Numbered from the stretch's first letter, positions 10,903 through 22,817 are shown. The stretch: 64,000 bases of DNA from Nematostella vectensis (GCF_932526225.1 NC_064046.1:13065208-13129207), one strand, 5' to 3'. Numbers and translations: made by a program. The notes: generated from the sequence alone by a model not told the origin.

Positions 10903-13900
10903 TTATATTGTTAGCACATCAGCTGCTACTTCATGACTGTGTTGGGTCTGGAGATCACTAAGTTTCTTTTTGAGAATAGCTAATCCTGAGAGTACAATGT
11001 TCTCTGGCTTGAGTGAGCCGCATGACTAGAAATAAACAGACTTATTAGATTTAAGTCACACACACACACAAAAATATCATTAAGGGCTTGTACAAATTAA
11101 ACATTCCCAACATTCAACATGCATGCTATAAATGGGTATAGTTCAGATATATTTTTTGGCTCTTGTACATTTATAAGAATAAGTACTGTAAGGATAATGG
11201 AATTGAAAATCAGTCACCAACAGTATATACCAGTATCCTTTTATCTAAATCCTGTTAAGTTATACTATTAATGTACTTTCAAAGTTTATCCTGCTAGAAG
11301 AGCTTTCTTCCTCTTTTTTTCTATCAGTTAAATTATGTCTCTGTTTTTTCTCGTTCATGTTCTTGAGAAAGCGAAATAACAGGGACATGCCACAGATAAA
11401 CTGACAGAAACAAAGAGGGAGAAAGCTCTTCAAGCAGGGTATTCAAAGTTACTATATTTCATTTTCAAATTCATCAATAAATAATGCTTAACTTCTTCAA
11501 CGTACCTCAACATTGATGTAAAACTTGTCAGCTTTGGCGTTAGGATCAAAAGGGGCTTGATCTAAAAAGTAAAAAAATAAACAAGCAGTAGAAATAATTC
11601 TGGCAAAAACTGATTAACTTCAATCTTTCATGCTTTACTGTACTGATCTTATTCAAGTTCTGGCAAAAACTGATAAACTTCTATCTTTCATGCTTCACTG
11701 TACTCACATTGATCTTCTTCAAGTTCTGGCAAAAACTGATCAACTTCAATCTTTCATGCCCCACTGTACTCACATTGATCTTCTTCAAGTTCTGGCAAAA
11801 ACTGATTAACTTCAATCTTTCATGCTTCACTGTACTCACATTGATCTTCTTCAAGTTCTGGCAAAAACTGATTAACTTCAATCTTTCATGCCCCACTGTA
11901 CTCACATTGATCTTCTTCAAGTTCTGTGTATTCACTCTTTGGCCACTCCTCTGGGCGCGGATAAGTTGTGTGCCGCAGGGCATTATCAGGATCATACTCA
12001 AAGGCCACACCTGCTGTAGGGTTCCACTTTGCGTGCTCTTTAGCAAACCCCTGGGAAATATCACTTAATCAGTTCATTCATAGAAAAATCAACTCTTAGA
12101 CATCTCACCACAGTACTACATACATTTTGTGTTTAGAAAAAAATCCCAGGAGAAAGTGAAATACAAATAAAATAGTTTTTATAGTATCTCTTATTATAAA
12201 TACTAAATAATGCTCCAATCCTACCGTATATGGCAAGATTTGGCTTAAATGTTGGCTCATTGTTGCACAATGAATTTGTTATCAACTTATCCATTTCTTT
12301 TCTAATTGCTTTCTTGTTCTTTACAAGATTTCTGACCATTTCTTGCTCAAACTGTTTGAAGCCCTAAAACAATCTCAGTCTGTCTCAAATATTATATAAG
12401 AACAGAATCTCTACTCTTGGTTCTAGGGTACATATGAAGCCTAACCTTTTTGGCAAATGCTCTTAGTTTTAGTTCCTGAAAAATGGTAACAAATATATAA
12501 TATTAGAAAAAAGAAGAATGAAGACAACAAGCATCTATCGTATCGAGTGGACTGAGCTTTCTGTAAATAAAAAAAAAGACAGGATACTTACTTGTCCTTT
12601 TCTGAGCTTGACAATTAGAATATCTATAGATTGGGCAAATAGTTAAATGAATATGGGAAATAAAACATGGTCAAGGGACTAGGAATTATAAGAAGGGTTT
12701 AACTTATTATGAGAATGGTTTGAATTATATAGGTACCCCTTTAGCATGCACAATTCCTTTCAGAAAATACTATAGTAGTTGTATCTTAAGGCTTACCATC
12801 CTGTTCCATATACTCTCTACTGTCATCTTCTCTGTTCCTAGATGTAACCTAAAAGAAACAAAAACAATTGAATAGTTGCCAAATAATTTGAAGTAGATGA
12901 AATGAAGTATTAAACATATAATTATGCATTAACATATACATACAGGTACACATCTTGGGTTGGTAGAGATTAGATCCTGAGTAGTCACATGTCTTGTGCT
13001 GTCATCGGTACACTTCACATCAAGGGTGAACTCAATAGAACAATCATCACAGAACTCATCACATGTACAATCCTACACACAGGCACAGAAATGATGTATA
13101 GTTTAGTTTATTGGCACAAGGGTGAACTCAATGGGACAATTGTCACAGAACTCATCAGATGTACAATCCTACACACAGGCACAGAAATGATGTATAGTTT
13201 AGTTTATTGGCACAATGGTGAACTTAATGGAACAATCGTCACAGAACCCATCACACATACAGTCCTACACACAGGCACAGAAATGATGTATAGTTTAGTT
13301 TATTGGCACAAGGGTGAACTCAATGGAACAATTGTCACAGAACTCATCAGACGTACAATCCTACACACAGGCACAGAAATGATGTATAATTTAGTTTATT
13401 GGCACAAGGGTGAACTTAATGGAACAATCGTCACAGAACCCATCACACATACAGTCCTACACACAGGCACAGAAATGATGTATAGTTTAGTTTATTGGCA
13501 CAAGGGTGAACTCAATGCAACAATTGTCACAGAACTCACCACACATACAATCCTACACACAGTCACGGAAATGATGTATAGTTTAGTTTATTGGCACAAG
13601 GGTGAACTCAATGGAACAATCGTCACAGAACTCATCACACTTACAATCCTACACACAGGCACAGAAATGATATATAGTTTAGATTTATTGGCATATTTTA
13701 TACAAAATAAGAACAATGTGTAATATATTTCATCTCCCTACTTCCACTTTAAATCAATACTTCTTATCCAAAATCAGTTTAAATTTGATTAAAATACAGA
13801 TATTCAACAGGGCTTTTGTCGTAATGCATGATGTTTGAGACCACACTTAAAAAATATATTTTCACTTAGGAAAATATATGGATAGAATATGTAGATCAAG

Positions 13901-16900
13901 GGTGCCTTATTTTTCTCTGGGCTACAATAGGTATACATTATCAGGTTGACTGACTTAAAGTATAAGGTAATATAATCTGCTATGCATCTACTATGGTTAG
14001 GCTCATGTACATTTTGAATACTTTGTACTTATGACTACTTTTTCGCATTATGTAATGCCTTCATTAAAATGTCATAATTAACCAAAAAATATTCTATCTA
14101 TATCCTCACCCTTGAAAACGTCATCCTATCAACGACTTCATCACTTGTCAATGGCACAAGTCCTGTGGAAAATCAAAAATCAATGCTTGGTAAGAGGGCT
14201 GAACAATAAACTCAGAGTGGAAGTTGTAGTGGGGGAGGGGGGAGAGGGGAGAGGGGAGGGATCTGAATCAGCTTGTCTTTGAAGCTGTTAATTAGTGCTT
14301 GTTACTTTGGGAGTCCATAAAAACTAGTAACTGGTTTATTCTCTATGAATTTTCAATCAAAGATTTATTTAAATCTTTAGTAACAGGCTGCTGGCAATGG
14401 CAAGGTGTAAGCTGGTAAAAAGCTCTACAATGGATTCTAAGCAACAACTATAACCAATTACCATCACTGCACTGTCAAATCATTATTATTATAAAAAAAA
14501 AACCATTATGAACAATAGGGTGATTTAGATCATTGACACTGGTAACCAGATGCTGGATTGTTTGCACAGACATGTCTCATCAGTGTCCAGTCGTGTTCTG
14601 GAATATGTTTTGTGATTCTTCAGTCCTCTTCAGTAACCAACACTGACAAAAATCAGTGAAATGCATGAACTTATACGTCTTTTGTAAGTCTTTTTGTGGG
14701 TGTAGTAGTTTCAAATACCGTAGTTACCCACGTATAAGCCACACTTTTTCACTCCAAAATGACCTTCAAAATTAGGGTGTGTCTTTTACATGAAATAGCA
14801 CTTTTTTTTAATTTGGATGGAATGAAGTTGAAACCAGTGGTGATTTTCAAATGTAAGACAAGACAAAGGACAGTCATGGCGTTGTTCTTCACAGTAACAC
14901 TTTGATTTTAGTTCTATTGAATCTTTCACTAACAAATGGCAAATTTGCTTTTTGTGGCATTTCTTTCTTGTGTTACTGTAGCACGCAGTGCAAGATTAAA
15001 ACATTTGAATATTGACTTTTTTACTATTTTGAACTCAAAATTTTTGGTGTGTCTTATACACTGGTGTGTCTTATACGGGGGTAAATATGGTGTAATATCT
15101 TACCTAATCTGTGAGCAATGAACTCGTCATGGAGCACTGAAGTGTTGTTCTCGATCTGTACCCAATCTATGGCTACAAATAAAGATAAAAAAGGAGACCG
15201 TTCACAATTGCACAATTAACCCGGTTTCATCAATCATACGATCCATGATCAACAACAGCTTATTTAATTGTATTTTCTTTACAACTGATCAAATTCATGG
15301 CTTTCCCGTCCCTGGGTAGTTGTAGTCACACGCATCCCTGCAGTCCCTGGGATGACTGAGGTGGGTGAAAACTTGGCATTACTGGCTAGAGGTTGTTCTA
15401 TGTCCTCATTCTATCCTCATTTGTTAGTTTGCCTTTTAGGCCCTTCTGTCGTGGATAAAAACGTTTTTCTAAGCTTCTGTTTAAGTTATATAAATAAATA
15501 AAAAATCTATATTATTTTTTTCTGCACCCTTATTTTCCCAAACAGTTTTTAACGCTTTCAGGAATCAATCAATGATCGATTTGTATCAATATCAATTTTC
15601 ATTGATTGACTATAGACTGGGAACTATATGCAGTACTTTTCATATAAACCCGGTCTAGTAAATCATTAAAAATGATATAGATACACATTGATAAAAATCA
15701 TTGAGTGTCAGGAAAGGAGATAAAGACACCGAGTGAGTGCCTGCATTGTCATTTTCTGCATTATTATAGTACTGCTTTTCGGGAGCCATTTGATGACCCT
15801 ACTGGGAGATTCCGAGTGGGCGAGAGATGAATGTGCCACTTAGCATGAAAATGTGCCCCTTTACCAAGGCAGAACGTACACAGAGGGGTGCACGCGCATC
15901 GCAGCCAAAAGGTGGGTCATTTCTTTGTAGGGAATACAGTCGAAGCTCTCTGAACGACCGCTCTTGTAAGCGACCAGCTCAGATAACGACCACGAATCAC
16001 CGATTAAATTGTCACACAAACTCTGTAATTCTAAGCTCTCGTAAGCGAACAACTTATTGGTACGACCAGCTTTGTTAACGACCACAATTTCAAACCACCA
16101 ACTGAGATTTTCTTTTATTTTTAAGCTCTCGTAGGCGACCACAATGATTTTTGGCTTTACAACATCAGTCAACACCTGATAAACATCATGTCCAATGCAT
16201 GCTAAAATCACATAGATAGTGGAAATGTTGTAATGTTTCACAAAAGCTGCCTTTCCAGTACAGAGTTCGACATTCCCCTCAGGCAACCTGAAAGTGCAAG
16301 CGCCGAAGGTTGTCTTATCCATGTAAATAAGTTATTGAGCTTTTCTTTGTGGCAAAACAATGAGAAGCTTACTGCGCTCTTTGTAGCCGCCAAAGATATT
16401 CTCATTGACAAAAAGCTTAAGTCCTCGATGCAAACGAACATAATGAGCTACTTTACATAGAATTAATTGATGTTAAGTATAAAAAACAACTCACTCTCAT
16501 TATGAGAACAATACCTCGTTTTGCAAACATTTTCCCAACATGGTTCCATGGATTTATGAGTCTGTTCTTTCAAGTTTGTTTTGTTCACAGTTACAGTTAT
16601 TAGTGATTGTATAAATATTAAAGAAAAATGAATCTGTAGAAATATGGTTGTGTGCCGTTGAAATGCACTTTCTTTGTAGATGTTTTCAGTCAAACTTTCC
16701 CATTAAAATCAAGCAATAAACCAAAATATTACAGCGTTGTTATTATCACGAAAGCTTTTAGATTCCATTTTAAGTAAGCTCCTGTAAGCGACCAACACCT
16801 ATTGTTCAAGTTTTTGGCACCCAGTGGTCGCTTATGACAGCAAGCTCTCGTAAAAGACCAGCTCCGTTAACGACCACAATTTTCATTTCCCAAGGTGGTC

Positions 16901-18363
16901 GCTTACGAGAGCTTCAACTGTATTCAAATACTATGCTTTTTCCGTATGATACCTGTGATGATGACTGCACACACATCCCCCCTCCCCCCCTCGGCCAATC
17001 CTGGGAACGCGCCTGCAAGGAAAAAGCTAAAAAGGCAGTTACATGAAGCAGCATATTGTGGCAAATTCCCAACTGGGCACATTCTTGATGATTTATCTTA
17101 TGAGTTTATAATCAGTTGACTGGCTGCTCATGACCATGCGAACCCCATTAATTCGATCAGTTGTAAAGAAAATATGATTAAGAAACTGCTGTCATAAATA
17201 TGTTGTCTGTCCGTTGAAAGTCCCCAAACAATTAAATTATAAGAAAACATGTGATATTTAGCATAAAATGTGGGCTGTTAGGTAGTGTTGTTATGGGTCA
17301 ATATGTTTCATGGTTAGCATTCACACGGTATACAACAATACCTGGTTTCTACTGCCTTAAAAATCGTAATGAATCAATAATGCACTAGTCAATTGAACCC
17401 CCCCCCCCCCATGGTTGCGGTGAAGGGTTGGGGTTTAGACTTTGACCCTGTACAAAACAGAGAAAAGCCCCTACCCCCTCGGGACAAAACTGCAGTCAAA
17501 TACCACTACCCCTCAGGATGCAAACTATAGGCAACTACAGGACAACAAGTCATCTGAAATAAGCCTTTATCTTTCAAAGCCAATACACTTCTCAGCGAGT
17601 GAAAATAACAGTTACCAAAAAAGTCTGGTGTTAATTGTCGTATTTGTTTTCGCACATTTCACCATGCAGCTTTCCACACTCCGATACGTGGAATTCCTTG
17701 CTACAGAAGAGAAAGAGTCACAAACCAGAAACTGACACAACTTTTGCAAAGTACATTTTGTGATGTTATTCATTTGTCCCCAAGCCCCCATAGTGGGGAC
17801 AAGTCTTAGAGTAAAAAGCTGTAAATTCCCCCACCCCCTCGGGAAAGATCTTTGTTCAAAAGTGCTCTAAACCCCAACATTAAGCCCACACTTTCCCGGG
17901 AAAATGTTGGTGGGGATTTCAAATGACTAGTGCATAAAAATCGTTAACTTTTTTTAAAGTGGGGTCGGTTTCTAACGATTTTTAAATTCAATCGGTAAAA
18001 ATCAATCAGCTACATGTATCATCGATTTTTTTCGATTTAAGTTAACGTTTGCCAAATCGGAATCGATTTTTAACGATTGACTAGACCGGGAGATAAAGTG
18101 GCAATATCTACCGGAAGCAATTTTCTCACCTATTGTAGGGGTTTCTGCAATGAAGATTCTTCTCAGTCCATTAGCCATACTAGCAGAAAAAAGCACAAAT
18201 TTTTGACACAGAACACGTGAATGCGACGAAAAGCGTAACAGAGGAACTGACATTATAATAATATAAAATTCTACTACCTCATTCCAGTCTTCTCTATTAT
18301 AAACTTCACATTTTCATCTGTCAGTTCGAGAATTTTTACGCTGGGTTGATTTGCGTAAGGCAT
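10903..18363 (-). CDS. POLR2C: DNA-directed RNA polymerase II subunit RPB3, complete
   Basis: Eleven minus-strand exons: 18278-18363, 18130-18179, 15104-15172, 14110-14162, 12944-13072, 12797-12848, 12592-12623, 12446-12475, 11906-12050, 11506-11561 and 10903-11025. Every phase fits, giving 274 residues (human 275). RPB3 dimerises with RPB11 in the Pol II assembly platform in the nucleus. Signatures: MPYANQP start, [33 protein letters not shown], the four-cysteine zinc loop [10 protein letters not shown] in exon 5, [51 protein letters not shown] and the C-terminal helix [11 protein letters not shown]. Intron 2 (about 3 kb) carries nested transposons; introns 4 and 9 carry minisatellites copied from the edges of exons 5 and 9. 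Head-to-head with UBE2C. Confidence 0.95.
11598..11921 (-). repeat. 66-bp minisatellite built from the exon 9 donor of POLR2C
   Basis: Five units follow exon 9 in transcript order (starts at 11856, 11790, 11724, 11658 and 11598; the last step is 60 bp). Each carries the last 19 or so bases of exon 9 (GAACTTGAAGAAGATCAAT), the GTGAGTA donor and about 47 bases of intron 9. Three extra donors besides the true one at 11905/11906 are intact (near 11839, 11773 and 11707); the distal unit has lost its donor through a 6-base deletion. Confidence 0.9.
12235..12367 (-). other. Exon-like ORF inside POLR2C intron 8
   Basis: On the minus strand an acceptor-like TTTTAG is followed by an open frame of about 44 residues with a charged, protein-like composition ([20 protein letters not shown] and onward) ending at a GTAGG donor-like site. 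It ends in phase 1 while the flanking POLR2C junction is phase 0, so including it would break RPB3. It may be a relic of an inserted gene or transposon. Family not recognised. Confidence 0.25.
13025..13696 (-). repeat. 96-bp minisatellite built from the exon 5 acceptor of POLR2C
   Basis: Seven units at exact 96-base steps (13025, 13121, 13217, 13313, 13409, 13505, 13601). The first is the real 5' part of exon 5; the other six lie upstream of it in intron 4. Each unit has about 44 bases of intron ending CCTGTGTGTAG and then about 51 bases of exon 5 coding for the zinc-loop start (DCT.DEFC..C.IEFTL). Units diverge slightly from one another. After the exon piece each runs into the next intron piece and meets an in-frame stop after five codons or so. 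Confidence 0.92.
14717..15092. mobile_element. Small TIR element in POLR2C intron 2-3 region
   Basis: The left end TACCGTAGTTACCCACGTAT and the right end, whose complement reads ACCATATTTACCCCCGTATA, form imperfect inverted repeats of about 28 bp, each followed internally by AAG.CACAC. The element of about 376 bp ends only about a dozen bases from exon 3. No coding capacity. Confidence 0.6.
15937..16920. mobile_element. 984-bp TIR element (CAGTCGAAGCTCTC ends)
   Basis: Starts CAGTCGAAGCTCTC and ends GAGAGCTTCAACTG, flanked on both sides by TA (a 2-bp duplication). The subterminal regions contain many short repeats of the type CTCTCGTAAGCGACC. The ends resemble ISL2EU/IS4EU-type elements, which is only a resemblance. 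The longest internal frame reads through the DNA repeats and is not a convincing transposase. Confidence 0.65.
17381..17934. mobile_element. 554-bp Harbinger-like MITE with TAA duplication
   Basis: Starts TGCACTAGTCAATTGAA and ends TTCAAATGACTAGTGCA (inverted repeats), with TAA directly on both sides. A 3-bp TAA duplication is characteristic of PIF/Harbinger elements. The interior includes a C13 run near the left end and no transposase. Confidence 0.75.
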
Positions 18364-18698
18364 TTTTCAACAACAAATAACCTTTTTAGTTCTTCCTTCT
18401 TCTAATATAAAAATCTAAGATGGCGATCTCTCCCCAGTCTCTAATATAGCACAGGGAACCCAAGCATTTTCTGTTATTGCGGCACGCGAAGCATTTCGGT
18501 ATCTTATTGAGGGGACCGGTGAAACGTCTGTATTTTGATTGGTTGATATAATTTATGTATGGTATTTTGATTGGTTGCTGCTACCGGTTACGGAATTTGA
18601 AATCGTAACCTTTTCGAATCTTCGATCATTCTCACAAGGCAAGAGGCGAGTTTTGCAGGCAAAAGTCGAGTCTTCTACTTGACTTGAAGCATTCCACG
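18364..18698. promoter_or_regulatory. Bidirectional promoter region, POLR2C / UBE2C
   Basis: The divergent start codons are 335 bases apart. AAATCTAAGATGGCG at about 18411-18425 is the same 15-mer seen in the FAM192A/LRRC69 spacer; its ATG opens a nine-codon frame on the UBE2C side (a possible upstream ORF). Two ATTGGTTG-type CCAAT elements in the same orientation occur at about 18537 and 18570. No TATA box is visible. Confidence 0.65.
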
Positions 18699-20384
18699 AT
18701 GAGTATTTTAAAAAGGTAATACATTTAACTGTTTTGTGCTTTATTAGTTGTTCATTTACTTATAAAACACTACTAAAACAATTATATGTTTTCTGTCCGG
18801 ATTTTTCTTTCTAGATTGAACCAAGATCTCATGGATTTAATGATGACGGTAAATACTTTTTTGTTATACGACCTCGTTTTATTTATGATTGAGTACCGTA
18901 TTTTCCATTACATGTTTCGTCAATATACCTCTCCTTCTTCTACTATATATGTCTCTTCTTGTTTCAAACCAGAATGAGAAAACAGTCTCCGCTTTTCCGA
19001 TAAATGACACAATGGTCGAGTGGAATGCAACGATAACAGGCGTAAAAGATACGGTAAGAAGCCTCCTAAAACGCGAGTAGATAATTCATACTGGATTGTC
19101 AAAAAAGCTCTTACCTTATGTTTGGAGTTAAAGAAGTTCGCAGCAACATCCTTCTCTTCTCAGCCAAAAGAAATTCCAGCAATACTGGTTGTTGTTTGTG
19201 CCGTTTGCTTGTGGCTTTAATTTATTCGTAAGTTGATTGTATCGTGTAAGCATGTATATTCTGAGAAAATAGCACTTTATTTTCCAATAGCTGTATGATG
19301 GTCTGAAGTACAAGCTGACGATAAGCTTCCCCAAGGAGTACCCGTACCAGGCGCCTAAGGTCAAATTCACTACCCCCTGCTTCCACCCCAATGTTGACCA
19401 ACAAGGAAACATTTGCCTGGACATTCTCAAGGTAAGTACCTCATTCATAATGCAACACTTTAGAAAAGATAGGATGACAACAACAGGGATATTAGGGACT
19501 TTGGCACATAACTAACTTATTTATCTGAGTTCATGCCAGGAATCCACTTTTAATCAATCATATCAATTTCCTTGCGGTATGCAGTCAAATGGTTATACGG
19601 TGGCATACGGTGAAAATAATAAAAGTTGCAAAGAACGTGACAGTGGAAATTGAAATGTAGTTGTGTACGTGTTGTCATTGTAATGCACTAGTCATTTGAA
19701 TCGCCAACCCCCTATGGTCCTGGGGGAGATTGAGGTTCACATGGGGCTTAGAACACTTGTTCTTTCCCAAGAGGGTTAATGGAATTTACCATTTTTTACT
19801 GTACCGTTTGCACCACAAGGTCTTTGTTTCTAAGTTCTGCTTCCTATAGACTAAGTATTTGTTTCTCAATATTCTACTACATTGTTGTAGTCCAGTATGT
19901 CATGATACCAATTTTTCCATTGTTTTTGTTTTAGGAAAAGTGGGCCCCTTCTTACAATGTTAGAACGCTTCTCCTTTCCATACAGAGCTTGTTAGAAGGT
20001 AAGCTAACTTTGAAAAATGGGCCTTGTTTGACATGATTTATCCCGAATTTATCAGAAAGATGCTTGAAAATTGTTCCATGCATGCCAATAGTCTCCCAAC
20101 AAAATATTTAATCTACAAGTTGCAGCAAACAGCGTAAGATGTGTGGCATAGAGATGACAGCTCGTTCAAAGTAAATTGTGTACAAATTATTTTCACAGAT
20201 CCAAACTTGGAAAGCCCACTCAATGCCCAGGCTGCAGAATTGTGGTTGAGACCCCAAGGTAATCATTATTTTTTTCTGATATGCCTTGCTTATTATTTTC
20301 TAATTAAAAACTTTTTTTCTTCCAGATTACAAAAGGACATTGGATGAGAAATATGAGAAGGAAGTATTAATGCCTGGAAAATAG
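18699..20384 (+). CDS. UBE2C: Ubiquitin-conjugating enzyme E2 C (UbcH10), complete
   Basis: Seven exons: 18699-18715, 18815-18848, 18973-19053, 19291-19431, 19935-19998, 20199-20258 and 20326-20384, giving 151 residues. UBE2C charges ubiquitin from E1 and works with the anaphase-promoting complex to mark cyclins and securin. Visible: the N-terminal helix [20 protein letters not shown], the HPN motif (CFHPNVD), the catalytic cysteine in [12 protein letters not shown] (about residue 86), SIQSLLEDPN and the AAELW segment. The long disordered N-terminal extension of vertebrate UBE2C (about 28 residues) is absent, so this is a core-only E2. The ATG follows a spacer rich in promoter-like motifs and opens a 17-base first exon. 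Confidence 0.93.
19684..19745 (+). mobile_element. Single-ended copy of the TGCACTAGTC MITE, UBE2C intron 4
   Basis: TAA followed by TGCACTAGTCATTTGAA and a C-rich stretch matches the tip of the element at 17381-17934. No partner right end is visible nearby, so the copy is truncated or the end has decayed; the 3' limit given is approximate. Confidence 0.5.
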
Positions 20385-20719
20385 TAGGAAATATAACTTA
20401 TTAAGCTCTGTCACAAAGCCAAATGTACTATATAATAATATAGAGCTTTACAAAAATTGTTACTTACTGTAACTCTTTGAGTTTATGGAATGTGTATATA
20501 GAAATTTGTTCTTTTGGCCATAGGCTCCTCGAATTACTGATGCTAATATAATGTAAGATCATGTACCTCCACCTGGCAAAATGTGCTCAACTACACTCAC
20601 CACATTTTGTTGATCAGAGCTTACCCTCCTGTTTCATTAGAAAATCTACTCGGATTAGTTGAGGAAGTTTGAGTAATTTTTTCGTTATTTTATTGTACAT
20701 ATTATTATTCTAATGATAT

Positions 20720-20725
20720 ATTAAA
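20720..20725 (+). terminator. Poly(A) signal candidate for UBE2C
   Basis: ATTAAA followed by a T-rich stretch, about 335 bases after the UBE2C stop; no AATAAA is closer. Confidence 0.4.
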
Positions 20726-21229
20726 AGTTTTATTAGATGGATATCACGTGGTACTTAATAGGTTTGCAACTACAAACAAAAGTTACTGCCCATGAACACA
20801 ACTTTGGTTCAAACTTGTACCATTTTTACTTCTTATTCCAAAGCTTGCCCGATAATAGAGATCTCTCAAGTCAACACAGTAAACAGATCTCTTATAGACA
20901 GTACCCCTTTGGTATAAAAAGTGTCAAATTTTATTGGAATTATACAAAAAAACTTCACATAACATACCTAGGGGGGTTTACAATCTTAGATACCTGCAAC
21001 ACACCTATAGATTCATCACAGATCTAAATTCACAGTAATGAATGAATATGAAAAGTGCTATGACCATTCTCAAGATCTGACAAAAACAGGCGAAAAATGA
21101 ATATGATGCATGGTGCTTCTCCCGAAAGCCTGGTCTCCATGTAGTCTTGACAGTTGTAAGGTCGTAACAGTAGGCTAGGGTTTGCCCCACACCCTCCCCG
21201 ATGTGAACACACAACTCGCGAAGGTAATA

Positions 21230-22790
21230 CGTAATTTTTTTCTAATTTAAAATAAATTTTATTACATATATATGTTTACAATTTACAAAATAATACATTA
21301 CGAGGTACAAGTTACAGTTTTTACACAGAAGGCGGCTTCCCACTTTTAATATTTCTTTACAAGTTGTTGCGCTTTTTTTACTTTACTCTTTCACAGTTCA
21401 TTTGCTTCTTTATATATATATATATATATATATATATTTGCTTTTTTAATATTTTTTATCCATTTTTAAATGCTTTTCTCTTTTACAGTCCATTTTTGTT
21501 TGCTTTTTCGTATTTTTGGTATTGCTTTTTTTTATTTTATTTTTCTTTTACATTTCGTTTGCGTTTTTTTTCTATATTGCTAACAAAGGCCGTCTTCAGC
21601 CACGACTCAAGGGCATTCCACCTTCTCTCAGCTTTTGGTTTATTCACAGCGTATTCAATTTTAGCTTTATAGCGTAAAATAGAGAAAACGCTCTGAAAAG
21701 TAAAATGCGTTTCTTTCACCCCTAATGTTTTAGGTGAATATTTTGCTGGGTGTATTTGGTCCACTAACTCAAAACGGTTTCAAAAGAGAAAGACATGTGG
21801 GCATTCAAACAATAGGTTCTCAAGTGTGTGGATATTATTACACTTTGGGCATTTGTCTTTTGCTTTAATATTAACTTTGTGTAGAAAGGCGTTAGTTACT
21901 AAAATATTGTGATTTATCTTAAATTGAAACAGGCGTATTTTTGCTTCCTTGGTAGTGCTGAAAGGGCGGGCGTATACCTTCTTCAAATCATTGTCTTTTA
22001 TTCCATTTGCTTATATCTTGTTTTCTGCCGTCGGTTTTGCGAACTGCTCACAGATCTTTTTTTTCGTAAGCTTTGAGAAGTCTTTGAACCAGTCAGGTTA
22101 ATCGAGCTGATCGCCAGACGTGCGGGCGCATTGTTTTTGCATGTTAAATTTCACAGCGTCTATAAGACCTAAATATCTAAGAAAATTGGTGTTTATCTTG
22201 GGGATTTTTTCCCTAAAACTACTGAAAGTATTTAAGCTCCCGACTCGTCCAGTTAGTCATAGCTAAAACCATACGATTTTCCCACCAGTCCTTATAGAAG
22301 ACAGTGGCCCTGCCTATTTTAATCATACTATTGTTCCAAATTATCTGATGTTCCGGTGTAATATACCAATTCTGTCGTAATTCCTGCCAATATTTCAAAA
22401 GAGCGAGATAAAATTCCAAAAGGGCATATTGATTCACAGATTTGAGCTTGTATTGACATTTCAGCAAAAACATTTTCCAGACAGCCTGGTTTTCATCCAT
22501 TTGCAGTTTTATCCAGCTTAAATTAATCGCTCTTTCCATATCTTCGAAGTTTATCATTGCAAGACCCCCGTCCTCTATTTTTCCTATAAGAATGGCTTTT
22601 TTTATACGCGGTGGTTTATTTTTCCATACAAAAGCGTACGTGCACTCGTCGAAAAACCTTTTTTTTATAACACCGACGTGTTATAAACTAATTAAGACAG
22701 GCGTAGAGTTTTGACAATATTTATTCGTCCTTGTATCGTGAGGCTCCTCCTTTCCCACGTGTTCAGACATTTTTTCAAGTTGTCTAGCTT
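21230..22790 (-). mobile_element. 3' part of an L1/Tx1-like LINE, decayed
   Basis: On the minus strand, open pieces match the C-terminal region of L1/Tx1-type ORF2: at 22219-22557 a piece with INFEDMERAINLSWIK and WKMFLLKC, and at 21780-21986 a piece with RLFQFKINHNILVTNAFLHK followed by the zinc-knuckle-like CPKCNNIHTLENLLFECPHV. The pieces are broken by stops and frameshifts. The lower end is AT-rich with a TA microsatellite (about 21411-21436). The reverse transcriptase core itself is not seen here. Confidence 0.65.
21411..21436. repeat. (TA)n microsatellite
   Basis: An uninterrupted run of about 13 TA dinucleotides in the AT-rich tail of the LINE remnant. Confidence 0.9.
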
Positions 22791-22817
22791 ATCGTAAAAT
22801 TTAAGGTGGTTGCTTAA

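Larger units (their letters stand above)
15649..18090. mobile_element. Composite element with CCCGGTCTAG ends, host to nested insertions
   Basis: The left end CCCGGTCTAGTAAATCATTA and the right end (complement CCCGGTCTAGTCAATCGTTA) are inverted repeats of about 28 bp. The 2.4 kb between contains two further complete elements (15937-16920 and 17381-17934), so the outer element is the oldest layer. A related inverted end near 15560-15620 suggests a second copy abutting on the left. All lies in POLR2C intron 2. Confidence 0.6.

Noticed and set aside
11681-12068. Repetitive frames on both strands over POLR2C exon 9
   Set aside because: They read the 66-bp array in frames other than that of RPB3.
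12989-13723. 244-codon repetitive plus-strand frame
   Set aside because: It is the antisense of the 96-bp array of POLR2C exon-edge units; the real coding is on minus.
15861-16322. 153-codon minus-strand frame
   Set aside because: Its repeated YESL-type words follow the DNA subterminal repeats of the transposon; no transposase motif.
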